From positions 40,793-104,792 of the forward strand of contig NZ_FQUW01000012.1 in assembly GCF_900129285.1 (NCBI RefSeq): 64,000 nt of DNA, in the 5' to 3' direction. Positions 58,503 through 64,000 of this stretch are shown here, in pieces. The position numbers and the translations under genes were made by a program. The stretch's first letter is position 1. Each line of letters starts with the position of its first letter. Source of the DNA: Desulfofundulus australicus DSM 11792 (lineage in GTDB: Bacteria > Bacillota > Desulfotomaculia > Desulfotomaculales > Desulfovirgulaceae). The notes beneath the pieces were generated by a model. It was not told the DNA's origin. It ran no database searches and was given only the letters and a program-made list of their open reading frames with translations.

Positions 58503-58778
58503 GATTTTCATCAAGGTTATGCCCTAGCAGGTTCTTTTCTAATGCCGGTCCGCATTGGATGGAGTTGGCGGATAGCGCCCCTGTGCACAATTCATCCAAA
58601 GTACTTTAACAATTTTCTATTATCCCGGTACTGTTCCACTCGAATCACTTCTCTTTTTCCTCCTGTCTCCATTAGTTTCGGTATCTCAAGGATACAGGAT
58701 TGTGGTTCGAGTGGATCACTTTTTATGATCATCACTTCTTCTGTTTAGCATTCAAAGTGAATAGGGGAGCACGTGCCC
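58503..58778. other. Gap at the strand switch with a 13-base inverted repeat
   Basis: No gene. CCACTCGAATCAC (58630-58642) and GTGGTTCGAGTGG (58702-58714) form an imperfect inverted repeat with about 60 bases between. A hairpin AGGGGAGCAC/GTGCCCCT at about 58762-58779 terminates the recombinase gene on the minus strand. Confidence 0.5.
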
Positions 58779-59633
58779 CTACTCCCAGCTCAGTTTCTCT
58801 ACAGCCTTTTCCAAATCCTGCACTCCGGGCCTGGTATACCTGGCCGTAGTGTTCAGATTAGAATGGCCCGCCAGAACCGCCACCCGGTCTAAAGATTCTC
58901 CCGCGTCCACCAGCATCTTGCAGAAGGTGTGCCGCAACTGGTGAGGTGTGACCTCCACCCCCGCCAGCCGGGCGTACTTCTCCAGGATTTTTTCGGCAGC
59001 CCGGGCGGTCATGTGTCCCTTTCGCCCGGGAAAGAGCCAGTCGCCGCCGGGATGGACGGTAAGCCATTCCTGGATTATTCTCCGGGCCGTGACGTTCAAC
59101 GGCACTTCCCTGCGTTTTCCACCTTTGCCCTCCCGGACCGTCACCCAGCCTGAACGTTCACGGATCACCAGGTCCTCAACATGCAGTGATACCGCCTCGG
59201 AGATCCGCAGGCCGGTATGCAGTAGAATTGCCAGCAATGCCCGGTCCCTGGGAATTCCGTACTTCTGTACCGCTCTCATCAGCGCTCCCAATTCCTGCCT
59301 CGTTAGCCATCTGGGAGCTCCACGTTGCTCCGGAACCCTCTTAACGCCCTCCGTCGGATCGAAAGAAATCAGGCCATTGGACGCGACCCACGAAAAAAAG
59401 GACGACAGGGCATCCAGGTGAAGGTTTATTGTGGCCGGCTTGCGATTCCTGTTCAGCATGTACCGGCGGTAGTCGGCCACATCCAGCGGTGTAACGGAAG
59501 CCGGGTCGAATGGGGATCCTGTTGTATCCTCCAGCCATCTCATGAAACTGCGCAAAGCCCCTGTATATGCTGTTATGGTTCTCAAAGAACAATTACAGCC
59601 CTTCAAGTGTACAATAAACCCATCCAGTCCCAA
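58779..59633 (-). CDS. Tyrosine recombinase (XerC/XerD-like integrase)
   Basis: TTG 59633 follows GGGGGGAG. SAM-like core-binding domain (residues 1-95) and a catalytic domain with R143 (HTGLRISE), K170, H231-x-x-R234 (HQLRHT), H257 (AGHSN) and Y266 (RYTRP), all present. 284 residues, near Xer size. Could integrate or resolve the element; no att site is recognisable next to it. The gene starts right beside the nuclease gene of the R-M pair. Confidence 0.88.
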   Translation of the reverse strand: MGLDGFIVHLKGCNCSLRTITAYTGALRSFMRWLEDTTGSPFDPASVTPLDVADYRRYMLNRNRKPATINLHLDALSSFFSWVASNGLISFDPTEGVKRVPEQRGAPRWLTRQELGALMRAVQKYGIPRDRALLAILLHTGLRISEAVSLHVEDLVIRERSGWVTVREGKGGKRREVPLNVTARRIIQEWLTVHPGGDWLFPGRKGHMTARAAEKILEKYARLAGVEVTPHQLRHTFCKMLVDAGESLDRVAVLAGHSNLNTTARYTRPGVQDLEKAVEKLSWE

Positions 59634-60068
59634 CTACAGCTCCCCCCTGTTGGCACGGGCGAGAAAATCTTCCAGGGATATTACCTCCACCAGATAACCA
59701 TCAGCGAGAACCTCAAGATGCTTGTTATGCAGCAAGAAGCTGCGTGCTCCCCTGGAAAAGCCGGTCCCGCCGAGAACGACATAAGCTTTGCGATACTTGT
59801 CCGAATTCCGGATGATGGAAATAAGGCTCGCTATTTCATATAAAAGTTTTTGTTCTGCCGTTCCACGAACCTGTTGCCATTTTGCACTGACTATGATTCC
59901 ACCGGTATCGTCCTGGACAACAAAATCAGCATAGTAAGTAGCCCCGAAGAGTTGATTCCCCACAGGCACATGGGTTTGAAACAGCCCCGAATAGTGTATT
60001 TCAAGAACCGGCTTGATGACCTGTTCCCAAAAGGCCCCTGTTTTAGTTCCTTTCCCGCCCGGTGACAA
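59634..60068 (-). CDS. Restriction-endonuclease-like protein (PD-(D/E)XK)
   Basis: TTG 60068 follows GGGAG. 144 residues with YADFVVQDDTGGIIVSAKWQ: D-x(n)-SAK in place of (D/E)xK, then QVRGTAEQKLLYEI. Fits small type II restriction-enzyme-like or PaeR7I/DpnII-like folds. It starts 15 bases after the stop of a Dam-type methylase, forming a plausible type II restriction-modification pair. The catalytic glutamate may be replaced by serine, or the acidic residue may come from elsewhere. Confidence 0.65.
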   Translation of the reverse strand: MSPGGKGTKTGAFWEQVIKPVLEIHYSGLFQTHVPVGNQLFGATYYADFVVQDDTGGIIVSAKWQQVRGTAEQKLLYEIASLISIIRNSDKYRKAYVVLGGTGFSRGARSFLLHNKHLEVLADGYLVEVISLEDFLARANRGEL

Positions 60069-60083
60069 TCTCCCCACTCCCGG

Positions 60084-60920
60084 TTAGTTATAGTTACGGA
60101 TAACCAGTTCCGATATCGGCCCGCGCTTATCGGCCCGGCAGTTAATGGCTCTTTTTGCGTAAACCACCTGTATATCATAGTTTTTATAAAGCTCGCGTAT
60201 GAAAGGTGTATCGGAATTGCTCAACATGACCAGGCAGCCCCTCCGGTCCAGTTCCCGAAACACCTCCGCCAGGCGCCTCTGATCGTCTTCTCCAAATGCA
60301 TCGGGAGTATAGCTGGTGAAATTAGCTGTTTCCGAAAGCGGATGGTAGGGCGGGTCCAAATAAACGAAAGCTCCCGGAGCCGCGCAGTCCAGGACCTGGC
60401 TGAAGTCGTCGCAGATTATCTCCGCCTTTTTCAAAGCCCCGCTCACCAGGCGGAGGTTCGGCTCATCCACTATTTTAGGGTTCTTGTAACGCCCGAAGGG
60501 CACGTTGTGCTGCCCCCGGCTGTTTACACGCCACAACCCGTTATAGCCAGTCTTGTTCAGGTAGAGGAATCTTGAAGCCCGCTCCACAGGAGTTAGCTGA
60601 TCGGGATCAAGGGCGCGGATGCGGTAGTAATATTCCGCAGTGTTTTCGTGCCTCTTCAGATCCTGCAGGAGAGCTTCCAGGTCGTCCCGGACGACCAGGT
60701 AGAAATTGATTAACTCATCATTGCTGTCGATCAACACCGCCCTGGGGGGTAGCAGGTGGAAGAAAACCGCCCCGCCGCCGACAAAAGGCTCAACGTAGAG
60801 GCTGTATTCTTTAGGAAACAACGGTTCAAACTGGGATATGAGCTGGGATTTCCCACCTGCCCACTTTACGGGGGGCCTGGGCCTTTCTTCCTTTATCTGA
60901 GCATGATATGTCTCGTACAC
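60084..60920 (-). CDS. dam: Dam-family adenine-N6 DNA methyltransferase
   Basis: GTG 60920 follows GGGGGGAG. 278 residues with KWAGGKSQLI, the SAM motif FVGGGAVFFHL, and DPPY at 189-192 followed by YHPLSETANF: class alpha D12 adenine methyltransferases, usually GATC-specific. The companion nuclease gene follows. Together they may act as a restriction-modification system or as an addiction module. The upstream repeat array at 60943-61038 is a candidate operator. Confidence 0.88.
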   Translation of the reverse strand: MYETYHAQIKEERPRPPVKWAGGKSQLISQFEPLFPKEYSLYVEPFVGGGAVFFHLLPPRAVLIDSNDELINFYLVVRDDLEALLQDLKRHENTAEYYYRIRALDPDQLTPVERASRFLYLNKTGYNGLWRVNSRGQHNVPFGRYKNPKIVDEPNLRLVSGALKKAEIICDDFSQVLDCAAPGAFVYLDPPYHPLSETANFTSYTPDAFGEDDQRRLAEVFRELDRRGCLVMLSNSDTPFIRELYKNYDIQVVYAKRAINCRADKRGPISELVIRNYN

Positions 60921-60942
60921 AACCGTCTCCCCCCTGAGTTAA

Positions 60943-61038
60943 CTTATGCGAACAAAAAATTCGCCCTTAAGAGAGCGTCTTCCTGCAACTTATGCGAAAT
61001 TTTCCAGGACATTTTTTCGCATAAGGTTCCTTATGCGA
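60943..61038. repeat. CTTATGCGA repeat array upstream of dam
   Basis: Four copies of CTTATGCGA(A): 60943-60952 (+), 60989-60998 (+), 61016-61025 (-) and 61030-61038 (+), with a degenerate fifth near 60959. Lies in the 120-base gap between dam and the next gene. Looks like an operator or iteron array. Confidence 0.75.
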
Positions 61039-61041
61039 CTT

Positions 61042-62061
61042 TCATTTTATCCTCTTCAACCCGCTCCTGTTCTTCTTCCCCTTCCCGGCGTTCTCCATTA
61101 CGTCATCAATATCTTCCAGCTCAAAGTCCATATTTTCCATGACGTGCTCCAGGAACATCCCCAGTGCGTATTCCGGCACAAACGCCGGTTCGCCAACCCT
61201 GTCATGCCCCAACCTTTCGCGCAAAACCTCCCGCAACTGCTTCGTTGCCAGGCCCATCTTCCCTTCGCTTTCTTCCACAAGGTCCTCGCAGTATTCGATC
61301 TCGGACGCCGCCCCGGCCAGCACCAGTGGAAAAAGGAGTAATACCAGCAGCGGCCTCTCACCCGTAAGGTCATCCTCCAGGTCCAACCGCCTAACCCGGC
61401 AGGTAGAAGGAACGGAAATTACGATTTCTCGTGTATTCAGCATTTCACGAACCGTATCATTTACATAATCCTCAAACGCGCTGGCATTTGGAGGTGCGAC
61501 CAGCCGCTCACCTGCAAAGATACGCATGCCCCTGCATCTTAAAGAGGAAAGCCATTTGAATTCCGGAACGCCGGAGAAAAACTCCCGCGCTTCAAGCGCA
61601 ATCTGCTCGACATCTTCGTGCGGCAATCTTCCGGAAACCGCGGGAATTTCGTCAGGCATCTCCATTACTACGGGAATGACCCCGTAGAATACCAGCACGG
61701 TAAACTCTTCGTCCAGGGGCGGCGCGGGCAGAACGGGATTCCGGGACCGGACTTCTTCAAGAGCTGCCGGGTTCTTCGCCACTTCCAGCGCCCAGGCGCT
61801 CCTGGCTTCCGCCCCGTCCTTCCAATAGGGATTATCCTGAAGCCATTTGACATACCGCTCCCTGTCAAAAGGAACGTGGATGACCCTGACAGCTTCGTTT
61901 TCCCTCAGTTCTTCCAGGAAGTAGTGGCGGTTGAGAAGGTAGTCCTTATAGTCATCCATCCCCTGGGAAAACATCGCTATATAATCGTGTGGCAGGTAGA
62001 TCGCTGCCGCTACCAAATGGTCTTCACGGGCAACACCATCAAAAAGATTGTAAGATTTAAT
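61042..62061 (-). CDS. Protein of unknown function, apparent ATT start
   Basis: The first codon at good distance (six bases) from GGGGAGGG is ATT at 62061, in frame with the protein that otherwise could begin at TTG 62016; the intervening 15 codons (SYNLFDGVAREDHL...) look like real protein. About 339 residues; the central region has alternating strands (EEFTVLVFYGVIPVVMEMPDE), a hydrophobic helix near residue 245 (LLVLLLFPLVLAGAA), and a charged C-terminus. No family recognised. The adjacent genes on both sides are equally obscure and may form an operon. Confidence 0.55.
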   Translation of the reverse strand: MKSYNLFDGVAREDHLVAAAIYLPHDYIAMFSQGMDDYKDYLLNRHYFLEELRENEAVRVIHVPFDRERYVKWLQDNPYWKDGAEARSAWALEVAKNPAALEEVRSRNPVLPAPPLDEEFTVLVFYGVIPVVMEMPDEIPAVSGRLPHEDVEQIALEAREFFSGVPEFKWLSSLRCRGMRIFAGERLVAPPNASAFEDYVNDTVREMLNTREIVISVPSTCRVRRLDLEDDLTGERPLLVLLLFPLVLAGAASEIEYCEDLVEESEGKMGLATKQLREVLRERLGHDRVGEPAFVPEYALGMFLEHVMENMDFELEDIDDVMENAGKGKKNRSGLKRIK

Positions 62062-62082
62062 AAAAATCCCTCCCCGATTTTT

Positions 62083-62358
62083 CTACAGTATCACCAGTTT
62101 TTCCAGTATTTCCCGGGCCATCTTCCCCGTCAGGGTTATGTTGGGCATCGCCGTACCCGGGACAAAAACCGTTTCCTCCGGCAGTCCCATCTTCCGCGCC
62201 CACTCCAGCAATTTTTCCCGGTCAGCGCATACGGCCTTGACGAAAAATCCTTCCCGACCCGCACCGTAACGCGACTGAAAAATGACCACTTCTCCCTTCT
62301 CCGCCCGGCGCAGGCGGTCCCAGGCAGAAAGCCCATTTAAACATCCACTACCGGCCAC
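62083..62358 (-). CDS. Small protein of unknown function
   Basis: GTG 62358 follows GGTGGGAG and overlaps the end of the 62348 gene by 11 bases. 91 residues: helical start, strand FQSRYG, FFVKAVCADREKLLEWARKM, and a final helix (GKMAREILEKLV). No family. Confidence 0.45.
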   Translation of the reverse strand: MAGSGCLNGLSAWDRLRRAEKGEVVIFQSRYGAGREGFFVKAVCADREKLLEWARKMGLPEETVFVPGTAMPNITLTGKMAREILEKLVIL

Positions 62359-62893
62359 CGGTACTCCCACCTTTTCTCGCCTTCACCGCCAAATTCCTGC
62401 CGCAAAAGGGCAAAAACGGGTTCTCCGACAGCACTGTGTCAGAAAACACAGTGAGCGCCTTCTGTTCAATCAAGTTGAAGCCGACCAACCTCAAAAACCG
62501 ATGTTTGTCCTCTTCATTCCACACAGGGTTCTCGCGGCCATCCAGATACATTACCGGCAACCCGAAACGCTCCGCCAGAAAACCTATGAGGATAGTGTGG
62601 CAAAAGAGTTTCGGGTAACCGCGCTGGCGCTTCGGGTTGCACCAGCACAGCAGCGAAACGTCCCTGCGCTTAAAATGCTCCAGCGCACGGCGCACCTCCG
62701 GCCACCTGGAAGCAAGCGCCACGGCGTATGCTTCCAGATACCGCTCCGGCGGCAGCCCGCGTATCGGGCGGCCGTCAGCGTCAAACGGTGCCAGGCAGCG
62801 TATTTCCGGGTAGCTGAAACCCCGCGGCTGCCATCGAGCCACCGAAAATGCTTCGGCCCTCGGAGAACTGAAAAAGGACTGCAAATAGATCAA
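62348..62893 (-). CDS. DUF488-like protein
   Basis: TTG 62893 follows AAGGGGGGGG by seven bases; the longer frame upstream reads through a hairpin. 181 residues with IYLQSFFSS, RDVSLLCWCNPKRQRGYPKLFCHTILIGFLAERFG and YLDGRE, resembling the CW.P...CHR..la pattern of DUF488. Function of DUF488 unknown; members sit near nucleic-acid genes. Confidence 0.6.
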   Translation of the reverse strand: MIYLQSFFSSPRAEAFSVARWQPRGFSYPEIRCLAPFDADGRPIRGLPPERYLEAYAVALASRWPEVRRALEHFKRRDVSLLCWCNPKRQRGYPKLFCHTILIGFLAERFGLPVMYLDGRENPVWNEEDKHRFLRLVGFNLIEQKALTVFSDTVLSENPFLPFCGRNLAVKARKGGSTGGR

Positions 62894-63066
62894 AAAAATA
62901 CCCCCCCCTTCTCTCATCACCCCGCACATTCCCTTTATACGACTTCGTTTTTCTGTTTTCGATCTCCCCGGGACGGAAAAGTACATCCCCAGGAGAACAA
63001 AAAAATCGGGCATTTTAGCCCGGTGTACAGTACTTAAAAAATATTTGTCGATATTTGACGAAACGA

Positions 63067-63402
63067 TCAAAAAGGAATTTTATCCGCTTTTGTCAAAACC
63101 CCAGCAACAAGACCATTCATGATTTCATTACTTACAGCCGCAATACTTTCATAAGCTGCTTTCTCGTCTTGAGAATCACTGACAGTTTCAAAAAATTCAC
63201 TGAGTTTTTTAAACCATGATTCTTCCTTCAAAAAATTTGCTACGTCACGAATGTTACAATGCTTTTTAGGTGATGTATTCGTGATGTAATAAGATACTGC
63301 TACCAACAAATTTTCTTCTAATGCATCCCAATAAGGGTCAAAATGTTCAGCACCTTGCTTTTCAAGCAGAGAAAGTATTTTTTCTTTTTCCATAGTTAGC
63401 AT
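63067..63402 (-). CDS. AT-rich helical protein
   Basis: ATG 63402 follows AAGGAGG. 111 residues, acidic and helical, no motif. Divergent from the small Cys-rich gene at 63450. Confidence 0.45.
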   Translation of the reverse strand: MLTMEKEKILSLLEKQGAEHFDPYWDALEENLLVAVSYYITNTSPKKHCNIRDVANFLKEESWFKKLSEFFETVSDSQDEKAAYESIAAVSNEIMNGLVAGVLTKADKIPF

Positions 63403-63449
63403 TTGATTTTCCTCCTTTTTAAAAAATATACGAAAGTGAGGTGAAGACA

Positions 63450-63632
63450 TTGAACATTGATATTGACAAAAACATCAAATCTTCCCCTTGTCCATTTACA
63501 GGAAACCCATGCAGTAGTAGTTGCCCGGTTAGCTTTCCCTATCCAGGTAAAACGTCAGTCTGTGCATTCGTTGCAATAGCCATACTACTTTACAACATAA
63601 ATGCACAAATTTCAGATGTTGTGCGCAATTGA
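63450..63632 (+). CDS. Small cysteine-rich protein
   Basis: TTG 63450 stands eight bases behind GAGG; GTG 63441 is possible. About 60 residues with CPFTGNPCSSSCPVSFPYPG: four cysteines in 14 residues plus a later one, then a hydrophobic end. Could bind iron-sulfur or zinc. Followed by a terminator. Confidence 0.4.
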   Translation: MNIDIDKNIKSSPCPFTGNPCSSSCPVSFPYPGKTSVCAFVAIAILLYNINAQISDVVRN

Positions 63633-63658
63633 ACTCACCCCCCTTTTTTACCTTTCTA

Positions 63659-63688
63659 AAAAAGACTGCCGATTGGCAGTCTTTTTTA
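63659..63688 (+). terminator. Strong intrinsic terminator
   Basis: AAAGACTGCC/GGCAGTCTTT stem followed by TTTT; ends the 63450 gene and could also act on the other strand. Confidence 0.8.
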
Positions 63689-63699
63689 GATTGTCAATT

Positions 63700-63874
63700 C
63701 TCACTTTGATTTAGCCCAACCCCTGCCCATTTTCGCAGATTGAACAATCTGCAACTATTTCCGATACCAGAATAATCTGCAACTGCTTCGCAAATTGTGC
63801 TGGTATTTCAGGTCAGTCAGTCCGTCTATTCACCAGAATATGACAACCAGTGACTGACCCCTTTTCTTCCGGCT
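63700..63874. repeat. Inverted-repeat-rich border before the last gene
   Basis: Contains two direct copies of AATCTGCAACT (about 63744 and 63773), ATACCAG/CTGGTAT inverted arms (63761-63810) and GGTCAGTCA/TGACTGACC arms (about 63811-63859). Resembles the end of a transposable element. Confidence 0.5.
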
Positions 63875-64000
63875 GTGGAACAGGTAGAATATTTGCTGGA
63901 AGTGACCGCCATGCAGCAGATATTTTACACGCCTGTACCGCCGGAAGAATACGCCCGCCTGGGCAAAGATTTTCCCTTTCCCCAACCACTCTCATGCCCC
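63875..64000 (+). CDS. Partial protein, DUF6431-like start (runs off the window)
   Basis: The plus frame from GTG 63875 (or ATG 63911) is open to the end and reads AMQQIFYTPVPPEEYARLG, ending LSCP, a likely first half of a CxxC. This resembles the N-terminus of DUF6431 proteins linked to transposases. The gene continues outside. Confidence 0.4.
   Translation, partial: MEQVEYLLEVTAMQQIFYTPVPPEEYARLGKDFPFPQPLSCP

Noticed and set aside
1..64000. CRISPR arrays, tRNA or rRNA genes
   Set aside because: No regularly spaced 25-40 base repeats and no tRNA-like cloverleaf or rRNA sequence was noticed by eye; a tRNA or CRISPR scan would settle it.

Overview
The window looks like chromosomal accessory DNA of a Gram-positive, GC-rich (mid-50s percent) anaerobic Firmicute of the Desulfotomaculum/Pelotomaculum type. 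This is an inference from strong AGGAGG-type ribosome sites, frequent GTG/TTG starts, an OpuC-type betaine ABC transporter and PrgI-type secretion genes; no rRNA or housekeeping marker is present to prove it. Nearly everything from 1 to 50 kb and from 58.7 to 63.4 kb lies on the minus strand. A block at 50.5-58.5 kb lies on the plus strand.

Layout. (1) 0-6.4 kb: secreted or membrane proteins, including two paralogous coiled-coil/Ig-like proteins, a VKOR-thioredoxin-VanW fusion and a frame-disrupted M41-type membrane peptidase. (2) 6.4-9.2 kb: a pilin-modification-like cassette (methyltransferase, GT2, GT-C membrane protein) bracketed by two copies of the 3' end of a TadE-like gene. (3) 9.2-23.8 kb: a double Tad/Flp pilus locus. 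It has two TadA ATPases, two TadB/TadC pairs, two CpaB/SAF proteins, two TadZ-like ATPases (one with a broken Walker A), a prepilin peptidase split into two genes, and at least six class III prepilin-like proteins. (4) 23.8-28.5 kb: secreted stalk-domain proteins, small membrane peptides and a candidate type I toxin-antitoxin locus with two related small RNAs. (5) 28.5-35.8 kb: a large SF1 helicase, a GGDEF protein and a bifunctional SLT/M23 cell-wall hydrolase of conjugation type. (6) 35.8-38.4 kb: an IS607-like element with TnpB. (7) 38.6-46.3 kb: a VirB-like type IV secretion module (VirB6-, VirB4-, VirB3/PrgI- and VirB2-like), carrying an inserted metallopeptidase cassette. (8) 46.3-50.1 kb: small accessory genes (NTPase, YdjM-like hydrolase, PD-(D/E)XK protein, DUF2325). 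(9) 50.4-58.5 kb, plus strand: an opuC-type osmoprotectant transporter, then a YheO-like regulator, RidA, a threonine-synthase-like PLP enzyme and a dicarboxylate/amino-acid symporter. (10) 58.8-63.4 kb: tyrosine recombinase, a type II restriction-modification pair behind a repeat-rich operator, and genes of unknown function.

Together, regions 1-8 and 10 read as an integrative/conjugative-type element with its own surface-pilus system, and the 50-58 kb block reads as metabolic cargo or a core segment. No relaxase or VirD4 coupling protein is seen in the window. The most interesting signals are the toxin/sRNA locus at 26.8-27.6 kb, a recurrent use of apparent ATT/ATA start codons behind perfect ribosome sites (19673, 20476, 44935, 62061), two gene cassettes each flanked by duplicated 3' ends of the neighbouring gene, and the split or degenerate Tad components.
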